From: JAKZVK01 sp965261065
GTDB taxonomy: Bacteria > Acidobacteriota > Terriglobia > Bryobacterales > UBA6623
NCBI GenBank assembly: GCA_965261065.1
Contig: OZ253444.1
Span: forward strand, 1,240,001-1,304,000
Direction: 5' to 3'
DNA length: 64,000 nucleotides
Position 1 is the first letter of the stretch. The number at the start of each line of letters is the position of its first letter. A model generated the notes under the pieces. That model had not been told where the DNA came from, did no database searches, and worked only from the letters and a program-made list of their open reading frames with translations. Of this stretch, positions 53,946-63,551 are shown one piece after another. Both the position numbers and the translations under genes were made by a program.

Positions 53946-54680
53946 ATGCAGTACCGAACCGTCCGTCCCGCCATCCCCACCCGATCCGAGACCGAAGCGC
54001 GCGCGGCCCTGGGCGATGCGACGCTCGACGATGTCGAGGCGCGGGTTCTCGCCTGCCTCGTCGAGAAGGAATCGACCACCCCGGATTACTATCCGCTCAC
54101 GCTGAATGCCATCACGAGCGCGTGTAACCAGAAATCGAGCCGCGACCCCGTGGTCTCCTACACCGAAGACACGGTTTCCCTGGCGCTCGAGCGGTTACGC
54201 GAGAAGGACCTAGCTTCGCTCATCCGCAGTTCCGACGGTCGCGTGCCGCGCCACCGCCACTCGTTCCTCGAAGGTTTTCAGCTCAATCGGCGCGAGGCGG
54301 CCGTCTTGTGCGTGCTGATGCTGCGGGGGCCGCAAACACCGGGCGAGATCCGCCAGCGCAGTGAGAGGATCTACGCGTTTGAGTCGCTGGCGGAAGTGCA
54401 GGAGGCGCTCGACTTCCTCGATCGAAACGAACCACGTCAGCTTGCCGCGACACTTCCGCGTACGCCGGGAACCAAGGAGACGCGCTACGCGCACCTGCTT
54501 TCCGGCGAATCGCCGGCCGCGGCGGTGTCAGCTCCTGCGTCGCCGGCCGAACACAAAAGCGAGGAGGCGGCAAGGTCAACCGGCCGAGTCGAGGATATCG
54601 AGAGCGAACTGCAAGCTGTGAAAGCGGAGCTACAGGCATTGCGCCGGGAGTTCGAAGCGTTTCGCAAGAACTTCGAGTGA
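53946..54680 (+). CDS. YceH/DUF480 winged-helix protein
   Basis: 244 residues. 'LDDVEARVLACLVEKESTTP', 'YPLTLNAITSACNQKSSRDP', 'LREKDLASLI', 'RREAAVLCVLMLRGPQTPGE' are signature stretches of YceH: two winged helices. The C-terminus is a coiled coil (RVEDIESELQAVKAELQALR). Convergent with rpsA, 21 bases apart. Cellular role unknown. Confidence 0.93.
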   Translation: MQYRTVRPAIPTRSETEARAALGDATLDDVEARVLACLVEKESTTPDYYPLTLNAITSACNQKSSRDPVVSYTEDTVSLALERLREKDLASLIRSSDGRVPRHRHSFLEGFQLNRREAAVLCVLMLRGPQTPGEIRQRSERIYAFESLAEVQEALDFLDRNEPRQLAATLPRTPGTKETRYAHLLSGESPAAAVSAPASPAEHKSEEAARSTGRVEDIESELQAVKAELQALRREFEAFRKNFE

Positions 54681-54701
54681 GCGTTGCTTCAAGCCCGGTC
54701 T

Positions 54702-56456
54702 TCAAGCAAGCACAAGCTGGATGGTACGTTGTTCTGGGTCGAGCTGTGTAACGCGGAACGAATGCACTTCGCCACGCGAGAGCTTGGTGGGCTGGGCTGT
54801 CGTCGCGCCGCCGGCCGAACCGGAACCGCTTTTCCAGGCGCTTTGCAGCATCTCGCTCAGAGAGGAAACGTCGGCCTTTGGTTTCGAGACCGGCAGCTCA
54901 GCAGCTTCCGAAAGGGCTTCCGGAGCCGGGGTTTCCTCGAGACGGCAGACCGCTTTGACCCCGCCCAAGTCCACCTGAACAGTGGCGCCCTTGACGGAGG
55001 TCACGCGGCCGGTGACCGTATCGCAGACCTTACAGGTCGCTAGGAAGTCGTCGGTTTCGTCGGGCTCGAGTTGCTTGATGCCCAGTTTGAGACGGCGCTG
55101 CTCACGGTCGATCTCCAGCACCACGGCCCTGACCGTTTCGCCGGCCTTGAGGACTTCCTTCGGATGGTTGAGTCGTTTCTCGGCCGTGATGTCGGAGATG
55201 TGCACTAAGCCCTCAATGCCCTCCAGAACCTCGACGAAGGCGCCGAACGTGGTCAGGTTGCGGACCGTCCCTTCCACGACGCTTCCCTTGGTCAGCTCCT
55301 TCGCGGCCTTTTCCCAGGGGTCGCCCAGCGCTTGCTTGAGTCCGAGCCCGATCCGGCGCTCGCCTGGTTTGAGTTCGAGGACCACCACTTCGACGGCGTC
55401 GCCAACGTTCAACAAGTCGCTGGGGTGCTTGACGCGGCGCGCCCACGACATCTCAGAGACATGCACCAAGCCCTCGATACCCGGCTCTAGTTCGACAAAC
55501 GCGCCGAAGTCCTTGAGGCGTGTCACGACTCCCTTCACTCGATCGCCGACGTTGAGCTTCCCGGCAATCAACGTCCAGGGGTCGGGGGTGAGCTGCTTGA
55601 GGCCGACAGAGATGCGCTTGCCGTCCTCTTCGACTTTGAGTACCTGGACGTCGATCTCCTGACCTTCGGAGAGAACCGAAGCGACGTCCTTGACTCTGTT
55701 CCAAGCAAGATCGGAGACGTGCAGCAGACCATCCACCCCCCCCCCGAGGTCGACGAAGGCGCCGAAGTCGCGGATGGTTCGCACGACGCCGTGGACAATG
55801 ACGCCGGGCTCGAGCCGGCCGATGGCCTCTTTTCGCTTCTGCTCCTTCTCTTCCTCGAGCAGGACACGGCGGTCGAGAATGATATTCTCGTCCTCCACAT
55901 CGAGCTGGACGATCAGGGCGCTGATCTCCTGCCCGACCAATGCCTGCATGGCCTCGGCGTCGCGGGCGCCGCTACGGGACGCCGGCAGAAAGGCACGCAC
56001 GCCGACGTCGACCGCCATGCCTCCCTTGATGACCTCGCTGACCGTTCCCGCGATGGGCGTGTGGTTCTCGAAAGCCATCTCGAACTGCGTCCAGTTCTTG
56101 GGCCGCTGGGCGATGATGCGAGAGAGAGTCAGATAGCCGTCCGGCGAGCGTCCTGTGATGGTGCAATCGACGGAATCGCTTAGAGCCAGGGCATCGTCGT
56201 CGCCGGAGCTCGCGGCCTCCGAAGACAGAAAGGCCTCGGATTTGTGACCGATATCGACGAAGTAGCCGTCGCCGCGCACACTGACAACGGTCCCTTGCAG
56301 TACACCGCTTTGGCCCGACGATCTCGCCTTCTCGGGGGTAGGTCCGGTTTCATCGAACAGCTCGGAGAAGTCAACTTCCTCTTCAAGGGCGGCGGCGACT
56401 TCTTCGGGGACGTCGGCTTCGTCGAGGGGGGCTCCGGGGGTTAGCGTTTCACTCAT
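54702..56456 (-). CDS. rpsA: Ribosomal protein S1
   Basis: 584 residues with six S1 (OB-fold) domains: about 50-115 ('VVSVRGDGYFVDIGHKSEAF'), 135-200 ('GTVSEVIKGGMAVDVGVRAF'), 220-290 ('VRTIRDFGAFVDLGGGVDGL'), 305-375 ('GVVTRLKDFGAFVELEPGIE'), 390-460 ('GTVRNLTTFGAFVEVLEGIE'), 478-530 ('VTSVKGATVQVDLGGVKAV'). Binds mRNA leaders on the 30S subunit. Acidic N-terminal tail (EEVAAALEEEVDFSELFDE). Intact; essential genes here show no lesion. Confidence 0.95.
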   Translation of the reverse strand: MSETLTPGAPLDEADVPEEVAAALEEEVDFSELFDETGPTPEKARSSGQSGVLQGTVVSVRGDGYFVDIGHKSEAFLSSEAASSGDDDALALSDSVDCTITGRSPDGYLTLSRIIAQRPKNWTQFEMAFENHTPIAGTVSEVIKGGMAVDVGVRAFLPASRSGARDAEAMQALVGQEISALIVQLDVEDENIILDRRVLLEEEKEQKRKEAIGRLEPGVIVHGVVRTIRDFGAFVDLGGGVDGLLHVSDLAWNRVKDVASVLSEGQEIDVQVLKVEEDGKRISVGLKQLTPDPWTLIAGKLNVGDRVKGVVTRLKDFGAFVELEPGIEGLVHVSEMSWARRVKHPSDLLNVGDAVEVVVLELKPGERRIGLGLKQALGDPWEKAAKELTKGSVVEGTVRNLTTFGAFVEVLEGIEGLVHISDITAEKRLNHPKEVLKAGETVRAVVLEIDREQRRLKLGIKQLEPDETDDFLATCKVCDTVTGRVTSVKGATVQVDLGGVKAVCRLEETPAPEALSEAAELPVSKPKADVSSLSEMLQSAWKSGSGSAGGATTAQPTKLSRGEVHSFRVTQLDPEQRTIQLVLA

Positions 56457-56547
56457 GAATCTGTTCCCATTGTCCCACAGGGGTTCGGGTGGTCGAGGGG
56501 GGACGGAGCACGTCGGGACGGCAGGTGGCCGCGAGTCCCGTCACGTT

Positions 56548-56568
56548 ACAAACGTGAACGGCGTTTGT
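56548..56568. promoter_or_regulatory. Inverted repeat between divergent rpsA and sugar-dehydrogenase genes
   Basis: ACAAACG (56548-56554) and CGTTTGT (56562-56568), 7-base spacer, followed by GATAAT at 56571-56576, a possible -10 for the rightward gene. Could be an operator. Confidence 0.35.
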
Positions 56569-56590
56569 AGGATAATCGGAACACTCGCCT

Positions 56591-58874
56591 ATGCAACCCG
56601 TTATCCCACTCACGGCCCGCTTGCGTTCCTTGACCCTGATTGGGTTCTGCGCTCTCATGGTGGCCGGTCGGCTCACTGCCCAGTTCTCACTTGATGACCT
56701 CGTCTTCGAACCCGTCGCGATAGGGCTGGAACGGCCGATCTCCATCGCCCACGCCGGCGACGGCTCAGGCCGGCTGTTCATCGTGCTGCAGGCGGGGCGG
56801 ATCGTTGTGCATGACGGTGAGCAACTGGTCGACGAACTCTTTCTCGATATTTCTAACCAGGTGAGCTGCTGCGGAGAGCAGGGGCTTCTCGACGTTGCGT
56901 TCCATCCGCAGTTTGCCGTCAACGGACAGTTCTACGTCAATTACACTGACCTCGATGGCAACACGATTGTTTCTCGCTTCCAGGTCTCGCCCGACCCCAA
57001 CGTGGCCGACCCGTCATCCGAAGAGCTGGTCCTGAAGATCGAGCAGCCGGCCGCATCTCACAATGGCGGTGAACTCGAGTTCGGTCCCGATGGCTACCTG
57101 TACATCGCGAGCGGAGATGGAGGCCATGCGGACGGTTCCGAAGACCCTGCTCAGGACCTCTTGACGCTCCTGGGGAAGATTCTACGGATCGACGTGGATG
57201 GCGAAGCGCCTTACTCGATCCCCCCCCGACAACCCGTTCGCCGAGATTGACTCAGCACTCGGTGAGATTTGGGTCTACGGCTTGCGCAACCCTTGGCGCT
57301 TCAGTTTCGACCGGGAAACAGGCGACATGTTCATTGGCGATGTCGGGCAGTCCGCGCGCGAGGAGATTGACTTCCAGCCCGCCGGGAGCGCGGGCGGCGA
57401 GAACTACGGTTGGCGGCTGATGGAAGGGAACGCGTGCTTCGATCTCGAAACCGGGCGTCCCTTCCCCGACGACGTACCCCCCGAGACCTGCAACGACGGG
57501 TCGCTGACCACTCCGATTATCGAATACGCCCATCGGGAGGGCAGTTGTGGCGGTTCGGTCACGGCAGGCTATGTGTACCGCGGCACGGACTATCCCGAGC
57601 TTGACGGCGTCTACTTTTACGCCGACTTCTGCACGGGCAAGATCTGGACCGCGGTCCGAAGCGAGAAGGCGTCGAACCAGAGAGCGCTGTGGATACCCGC
57701 TGGCCCCCGCGAAACCAGTTTCTCGATCAGCACCTTCGGAGAAGACGAGCAGGGCCGGCTCTATCTTGCGGACTTGCTTTCGAAAACCGTCTTTCGGGTC
57801 AAGGCCGACCGCCCCGTACCGGTGCTCTCGCGGTTGACACCCTTTCGTCACGTCGCGGGCGGGGGTGATTTCGAGATGACGGCCTCGGGGGCCGGCTTCA
57901 TTCCCGCCACGGAGCTTTGGTGGAACGGGGAGCCACAGCCGACGGTGGTGGTGGATAACACCCGGTTGCAGGCCGTGATCGGGAAAGCCGACGTGGCGGC
58001 TGCGGGCACGGCGGAGATCGCGATCTTCACACCGCCGCCCCGTGGCGGCCTGTCGGAGCCCATCGAGTTCGTAGTAGAGGCAGCAACGGACCTGGCCCCG
58101 ATGCTCTTCGAGGGAGGCGCCGTGAGTGCCGCCACCTACGCCTCCGGGGAACCGTTATCACCCGGGCAGATCATGGCGGTTTTCGGCATCGACGTAAGCG
58201 CCTGGGTGGAAGTGGCTACGCTCAGACCGCTGCCGACCGCCCTGGGTGGCGCCGTACTGGTTTTCAAAGGGAAGAATGGCGCTGCGCTCACCTCCCCGAA
58301 GGGTCAGCCATTCGACGGCGAGGTGCGCGTCCCTGCGTACTTCTCATCACCGGGCCAGATCAACGCGCTGGTCCCTTGGGAGTTGGCGGACACCGAAGAG
58401 GCGACGATTACAGTCCAGGTGGGTCCGCTGGTCAGCGACCCGATCGACGTCACCCTGACCTCTCACACCCCGGGCTTCTTTACGCTCGGCGACGCTGGTC
58501 AGGCGGCGGTGGTGATCTCTGGGACAGGAGGTATCGTTCCCGCCGCCATCGGTTCGATACCGGGGGTCGTGTCGCGTCCGGTCCGCCGCAGTGAGTTCAT
58601 CTCGATCTGGTGCACGGGGCTGGGCCCCGTAACGGACCCGCCGGGCACGGGGCAGCCCACGGGAGTCCCCCCTCCCCTAACCACGACCCTGCCTGTGATC
58701 ACGATCGGCGGTGTGGGCGCGACGGTGACCTTCTCGGGGCTGTAGCCGGGCTTCGTGGGCCTGTATCAGATCAACGTCCGCGTGCCGGAAGCGGCCCCGA
58801 GCGGCGAAGCGGTACCGATGATTCTGACGATCGGCGGAGTAGCCTCTAACGTCGTAACGATCGCCATCGAGTAG
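56591..58874 (+). pseudogene. Sorbosone/glucose-dehydrogenase-like protein with TIGR03437-type C-terminus, two lesions
   Basis: Exported soluble quinoprotein-like beta propeller: signal (LRSLTLIGFCALMVAGRLTA), 'ERPISIAHAGDGSGRLFIVL', 'NQVSCCGEQGLLDVAFHPQF', 'PAASHNGGELEFGPDGYLYI', 'GEIWVYGLRNPWRFSFDRET'; then an IPT-like domain and the Solibacter-type domain. Lesion 1: run of eight C at 57230-57237 (seven would keep IPPDNPFAEID) ends the first frame at 57250. Lesion 2: TAG at 58743-58745 after TFSGL; the frame goes on PGFVGLYQINVRVPEAAPSG to 58874. Probably inactive. Confidence 0.85.
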
Positions 58875-58897
58875 GAGGCCTCAGTTCGGGCGGCGAT

Positions 58898-59815
58898 TCA
58901 AAGCACTGGCTTGTAGCGCTCCATCAGGCCTTCGATCTCTTTGACCTCCTCGGGCCGAACCTCGACCAAAGGAGGCCGGACGGAACCTGCGGGTTTGCCC
59001 AAGATCTCCATCGCCTTCTTCATGACCGCGACTTCATAGCCCTTCCGCCGTTGCCGGATGGCGTACAGCGGAACGACGTAGTTTGACATCAGCCGCGACA
59101 GGGCGGCCGAGTCAACCATCGAAGCCCGCTCGTGGAGCTGCAGCGAAAGCCGCGGGGCGATGACGGCGATGCTCGATGTATACGTGCGGATGCCGATCGA
59201 ATAGTAGCCCGGCACCATATCGTCGCCGATGCCGCCGATCCAGTGCAGGCGGTCGCCGCAACGCTGCATAATGCGCTGGTAGGTTCGCAGATCGGCTTGG
59301 CCCTCTTTCCAGGCAATCAAATTGGGAATCGCCTCGCACAAGCGCCACACCTCCCCGGCGCTGAAAGTGACCCAATCGCGGCTATAGATGAACAGCCCGA
59401 GGTTGGTCGCCTCTCCGATCGCCCGGTAGTAATTCAACATTCCCTCGCGGTCGGCGTTGGGGTAGTACGGGGGGAAACAAAGGATGCCGTCCGCGCCCGC
59501 TGCCTCCGCCTTCTTGGCCATCTCGACAGCCAGGGCCTGGTTGAATCCCACGCCCGCCAGCACCGGGATCTTGCCATTGACCTCTTCGATGGTTGACTTG
59601 ATGATCTCGAAGTTCTCGTCGGGCGTCATCGAGTACATCTCGCCCGTCCCGCCGGCCGCCACCGTGGCACAAAACGGAAACTCAAGCATCTCGGCAACGT
59701 TCTTGCGATGGCCTTCGATGTTGAGCGAGAGGTCTTCTTTGAAGGGGGTGATGGGAAACGTGATCACCCCTCCAAGCCGGTTCTTGAGTTCCTCGGGGGT
59801 CATCATGGCGTGCAA
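58898..59815 (-). CDS. DapA/DHDPS-family aldolase, KdgD-like
   Basis: 305 residues. 'GGVITFPITPFKEDLSLNIE', 'VAAGGTGEMYSMTPDENFEI', 'VLAGVGFNQALAVEMAKKAE', 'GLFIYSRD' (active Tyr), 'PNLIAWKEGQADLRTYQRIM' (Schiff-base Lys in WKEG). Features fit 5-dehydro-4-deoxyglucarate dehydratase more than DapA. Cytoplasmic sugar-acid catabolism is the likely role; start at 59815 (MHAMM...) or two codons later. Confidence 0.85.
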   Translation of the reverse strand: MHAMMTPEELKNRLGGVITFPITPFKEDLSLNIEGHRKNVAEMLEFPFCATVAAGGTGEMYSMTPDENFEIIKSTIEEVNGKIPVLAGVGFNQALAVEMAKKAEAAGADGILCFPPYYPNADREGMLNYYRAIGEATNLGLFIYSRDWVTFSAGEVWRLCEAIPNLIAWKEGQADLRTYQRIMQRCGDRLHWIGGIGDDMVPGYYSIGIRTYTSSIAVIAPRLSLQLHERASMVDSAALSRLMSNYVVPLYAIRQRRKGYEVAVMKKAMEILGKPAGSVRPPLVEVRPEEVKEIEGLMERYKPVL

Positions 59816-60025
59816 ATTCCTTTCGTCGGCAATCTGTTAGCTTAGCGTGTCCGCCTCCGGCCGGCGCAACCTTTGAACCGTTTGTGTCGCCGCAATGTGA
59901 AAAGATCCCCTGTTGAGCAAAGTAGAAAGCTCCCCTTCGAACCAGCGACCGTAGGAGGGTGAACGAGACCGTAGCATTGAGCAAGCGAGAGCGCGGCCGA
60001 TTGGTAGAGATGATCCGGTACGGAT
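59816..60025. other. Intergenic; possible IS21-type end relic
   Basis: The stretch around 59885-59940 (GTGTCGCCGCAATGTGAAAA then GATCCCCTGTTGAGCAAAGT and AGAAAGCTCCCC) resembles terminal repeats of IS21-family elements. No IstA or IstB frame follows. Confidence 0.3.
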
Positions 60026-60628
60026 TTGGCATCTGCTATTCTTGTTTTCGATCAACCTGTGCCCTCCCGCCACGAGGCGAAGGTTCTGCGCCGCCGGAGC
60101 ATTCGCCTTCCAGGGTTTGATTACACCCGAAACGACAGCTACTTCGTCACCGTCTGCGCCGCCAAGCAGGCGTGCTTGTTTGGACGTGTGATCAACGCCG
60201 TCATGCATCTTTCCCGACTTGGCCAGATCGTCGCAGGGGAATGGCAAAGGACGGCAGTGCTCCGACCGTACGTCGAATCGGACGCTTTCGTGGTGATGCC
60301 CAACCACGTCCATGCACTGTTCACTGTTTTGCGCGAAGGGCCGCCACGGTGCAAGGTCGAGAGCGTGGAAAGCGGGCGTAGCACGCTACGCCCCTACAGC
60401 CCGACGCCTCCAGCGGCAGGGTCGGTGGGGGCCATTCTGCGGGCCTTCAAGGCCGCCGTGACCCGGAGAGGAAGGGTCGAATCGGGTCATCTCGGAGCGG
60501 TCTGGCAACGTAACTACTACGAGCACATCATCGGAAACGACCAGGAGTACCTGCGCGCCAGGGATTACATTGCGAGGAACGCTGAGTCGTGGGTGATCGA
60601 CAAGGAGAACCAGCAACAGCGTCGTTGA
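60026..60628 (+). CDS. REP-associated tyrosine transposase (RAYT, Y1_Tnp family)
   Basis: 200 residues, TTG start. HUH single-strand nuclease domain: 'GFDYTRNDSYFVTVCAAKQA', 'DAFVVMPNHVHALFTV' (HUH), 'SVGAILRAFKAAVTRRG', 'VWQRNYYEHIIGNDQEYLRA' (catalytic Tyr). Such genes move or spread REP palindromes. Two exact copies of a 25-bp palindromic unit lie in and just after the gene. Confidence 0.9.
   Translation: MASAILVFDQPVPSRHEAKVLRRRSIRLPGFDYTRNDSYFVTVCAAKQACLFGRVINAVMHLSRLGQIVAGEWQRTAVLRPYVESDAFVVMPNHVHALFTVLREGPPRCKVESVESGRSTLRPYSPTPPAAGSVGAILRAFKAAVTRRGRVESGHLGAVWQRNYYEHIIGNDQEYLRARDYIARNAESWVIDKENQQQRR
60374..60398 (-). repeat. REP unit inside the RAYT gene
   Basis: Minus-strand 25-mer TGTAGGGGC-GTAGCGTGCTA-CGCCC, encoding part of 'SGRSTLRPYSP' in the transposase. 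Exact inverse of 60635-60659. Confidence 0.8.
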
Positions 60629-60634
60629 CAAGGT

Positions 60635-60659
60635 TGTAGGGGCGTAGCGTGCTACGCCC
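60635..60659 (+). repeat. REP unit downstream of the RAYT gene
   Basis: Same 25-mer in plus orientation, 7 bases after the RAYT stop. With the inner copy it forms a REPIN-like inverted pair about 236 bases apart. Confidence 0.8.
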
Positions 60660-61116
60660 AGCGTGCCAAGCCCGTCCCCTGGCCGGCTACAGGCCTCCCG
60701 CAAGTGGGACGCCACGACGCCGTCTGACAAGGCGCGTCGAACTTCATTCGGTTCAGGTCCTTCCGGGGCCGCCAAGGGGGACGAAGGAAAATGAGGGAAA
60801 ATGGGGAAAATGAGGGACAGGAAAATGAGGGACAGGCTACGACTTTTCGCTGGGGCGCGACGAGGCGCATGGACTGGACCCCTACGGCGAGGCCAAGAAA
60901 TTAGGGACGGGTTGCAGTTGACTGAAAAAGCATAGCGAATCCAGCCCAATGGGGGCATGATCAAGTTAGCCGGGGAAGCGGAGGCGGGCTCTGCTGGAGA
61001 GCAACCCGCCAAGGAATACCCGGCCGCAGACTCATCGAAACGATGAGGGCGGGGTGTGCGCCTACTCAGGCCGCATCCCGCCTTGTGCTGCGCCATCGGA
61101 TCGATAGATCTGCTCA
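60660..61116. other. Non-coding stretch with short tandem repeats
   Basis: At about 60785-60838 the units GGAAAATGAGGGA and AAAATGAGGGACAGG recur three to four times, followed by TTAGGGACGGG near 60901. Similar 'GGGACAGG' words are found near RAYT genes in many genomes. No gene seen. Confidence 0.5.
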
Positions 61117-61130
61117 TGCCTTACGAAAAC

Positions 61131-61952
61131 TCAGGCGGCGTCAGCCGCCTCTTCCCACAGCCGCTCATACTCTTGCGGCGGCCGGTAGCCCAGCGACGAA
61201 TGCAATCGTGTGCGATTGTATTCCTGCTCAATATAAGCCCCGATCGCGGCCTGCGCCTGGGCCAAACTTTCATACTCGTTGCAGTTGACTTCCTCGCTTT
61301 TCAAAGTCTTGAAAAAGCTTTCCACGTACGCGTTGTCCTGCGGGCAGCCTTTGCGGCTCATCGATATCCTCGCGCCCGCTTGCCGCAGTGTGGCCACATA
61401 AGCTTCCGCAGCGTACTGCGAACCTTGATCGGAATGATGAATCCAACCCGGCGCCGGACGCCGGCTGCTCAACGCTTGGTGCAGCGCCGCCAGCGGCAAT
61501 TCGGTTTTCAGGTTCGGACCCACGGCCCAACCCACCACGCGCCGCGAATACACGTCCAACACCACCGCCACATAGACGAAGTGGTTTCCCAATCGCACGT
61601 AGCTGAGATCCGAGCCCCACAGCTTGTTGGGGCCCGTGGGTTGGACCTCGCGCGTCAGGTTCTCGTAACACCGCAACGAGTGCTTCGAATCGGTCGTTTG
61701 CGGAACGGTGCGGCGACGTCGCCGCAAGAGATTCTCTTCGCGCATCACCCGCTGCACGCGCTTGCGATTGACCAGTAGCTTTTGACGGCGCACCTGTTGG
61801 GTCGTCCGCCGGGTGCCGTAGGCCGGATGGTCCAAGGCGGCCTGGACAATGGCCTGCCGCAGTTCCCCGACCGGCTCGCGGTCGGGTTTGCCCTGGCGGT
61901 AGAGGCTGGCTCGCGCCAGCCCGCTCAAGCGGCACAAATCGCGTGCGCGCAT
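61131..61952 (-). CDS. IS3-family transposase OrfB
   Basis: 273 residues, rve integrase core: 'KLWGSDLSYVRLGNHFVYVA' (D), 'WIHHSDQGSQYAAEAYVATL' (D), 'SRKGCPQDNAYVESFFKTLK' (E). N-terminal HTH_21-like 'HPAYGTRRTTQQVRRQKLLV'. Overlaps orfA by 28 bases, so probably made as an OrfAB fusion through -1 frameshifting. Confidence 0.93.
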   Translation of the reverse strand: MRARDLCRLSGLARASLYRQGKPDREPVGELRQAIVQAALDHPAYGTRRTTQQVRRQKLLVNRKRVQRVMREENLLRRRRRTVPQTTDSKHSLRCYENLTREVQPTGPNKLWGSDLSYVRLGNHFVYVAVVLDVYSRRVVGWAVGPNLKTELPLAALHQALSSRRPAPGWIHHSDQGSQYAAEAYVATLRQAGARISMSRKGCPQDNAYVESFFKTLKSEEVNCNEYESLAQAQAAIGAYIEQEYNRTRLHSSLGYRPPQEYERLWEEAADAA

Positions 61953-62335
61953 GTTGCCTTGCCGCCTTGCGGCTCGTACTTCGTTAGCGACGCGCCGGTT
62001 CCACTGACGATGCTCGGCCGGCGCAGATCCTCGACACGCCGCAAGGCTGCGGACAAAAAATCAATCTCCATGGCCTGGCGGCCGACTTTGCGTTCCAGCT
62101 CCGCGAGACGGGCCTGGGCTTCGCGGCCGGGCTCGACGCGGGCGCTGCCGCCCGGACGCCGTCCAGCGCCGGGAAAAGCTCCCTCGACGCCGTAGCGCTC
62201 GACTTGTGCCAGCCAGTCGTAGAGCTTTTCGCGCTTCACCTCGAGCTCGCGTGCTAGAGCCGAGCCCGACTCGCCGGCTTCGAGCCGCCGGACGGCCGCC
62301 AGCTTGAACTCCTTCGTGAATCGTCTTCGAGACAA
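61925..62335 (-). CDS. IS3-family OrfA
   Basis: 136 residues: HTH 'RRFTKEFKLAAVRRLEAGES', then a leucine-zipper-like helix 'RLAELERKVGRQAMEIDFLS'. DNA-binding part of the transposase. Confidence 0.92.
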   Translation of the reverse strand: MSRRRFTKEFKLAAVRRLEAGESGSALARELEVKREKLYDWLAQVERYGVEGAFPGAGRRPGGSARVEPGREAQARLAELERKVGRQAMEIDFLSAALRRVEDLRRPSIVSGTGASLTKYEPQGGKATCAHAICAA

Positions 62336-62399
62336 TTGAACCTCCTTCCCGTTCCCTGGTTCATTGTCCCTTCTTTCCTGGTCTCGCTTTTCGGGTCCA

Positions 62400-63551
62400 T
62401 TCCACCATGCCTCCAGTCACAGATCTTCGGAATCTTTTTCCTCCATGTTTTCAGTTGTTTACCCCTACGAACACCCCGCCGGCCCCACCACCGGCCCCTA
62501 TACTGAGGGCGAGAGAACCTTGACCATGATCGCACCAGCATTGGCCACGGCACCCCGCACTCGGATAGCCTTCACGCCTACCGGCCGCACTCATCGGCCT
62601 CGGCCCATCGGCCACAAGGACCAACCCGGCAGGGGTGACCCAGCAAACAGCACCCATAGCAGCGTTGCGCGTCAGCCCAGGGACACCGATGCCAACCAAT
62701 CTCTCTCGATCCCTGCCGCCTCTGAAGACCGCCCTTGCGCGACTCCATTCACTCGCCCGACCCTGCCGGCCACGCCCCCGCCGGCGACCTGGAGGGCCCA
62801 CCCGAGCAGAAAGGACATGCAAGGTCCGCTGTTGGAGATAGGACAATCATGGCCAAGAGCGGCCAACCGCGGACATCGCGACCGGCCTTTCCTCCGCGCA
62901 CCACCGCCCCAACCCTGTCGAGCCATGCCGTGCCCCCGGCGCCCGCACAACTGCTCATCGAGCCGGAACAAACCCAAAGCCAGCGGATCAAAGACGAACC
63001 CAATCACGCGAGGGACAAGGACGAACCCACTTCTTCCCTCATATCGGGTGTTGGCCAGGGGCTCGCGTCCCCCGACTCACGGCGTGGCGCAAGCTCTCAG
63101 CTTGCCGAGTCGACACCCTTCTCGACTCAGGTCCTCCCGCCGCCGACCGGGCGCGCTCAGGCCTCGCTGCTTGGCCACACCAAGACGCCTAGAACCAAAC
63201 GAACCCAACGGGGCAGTGGCAAAGACGAACCCAACCATGCGCGGGGCCACAACGAACCCAATTCGTCTCGGGCACAACAAAGCCAATCCCCAGTGGCAAA
63301 GACGGACCCAATCTGGCGCCGGGCCGGCAACGAATCACGGGTCACGAATCACGAATCACGCAACCAAGCCCCACCCCAACCCGCGACGCCACCATGCCCG
63401 AAGCCGCAACCCAACGGCAACCGGCGATCTGTATAGTATGGAGATCGGTCGTGACCGGTCCCGGCAGGGTGGCCGGTCGGGCCGTTATCAAACGCCGCGT
63501 TCGGCGGCGGACAAGCCACGAAGCTTGTCCCTACTCAGTGGAGGCTAGCTC
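62400..63551. other. Long intergenic region rich in degenerate GAACCCAA-type repeats
   Basis: 1.15 kb without a convincing gene. Between about 62960 and 63320 the word (A)ACGAACCCAA(T/C) or a close variant appears about eight times (for example near 62991, 63023, 63196, 63224, 63251, 63302), often preceded by AAAG. A run CGGGTCACGAATCACGAATC sits near 63337. Open frames here are Pro/Thr/Arg-rich and likely spurious. Confidence 0.55.

Larger units (their letters stand above)
61117..62399 (-). mobile_element. IS3-family element
   Basis: About 1283 bp. Proposed ends TGGACCCGAAAAGCGAG (right, inverted) and TGCCTTACGAAAACTC (left), both starting TG as in IS3. Two overlapping frames (orfA, orfB). 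No clear short target duplication. Confidence 0.75.

Noticed and set aside
62364..63548. 394-codon frame in the long intergenic region
   Set aside because: Low-complexity Thr/Arg/Pro composition produced by the GAACCCAA repeats; no ribosome site, no domain.
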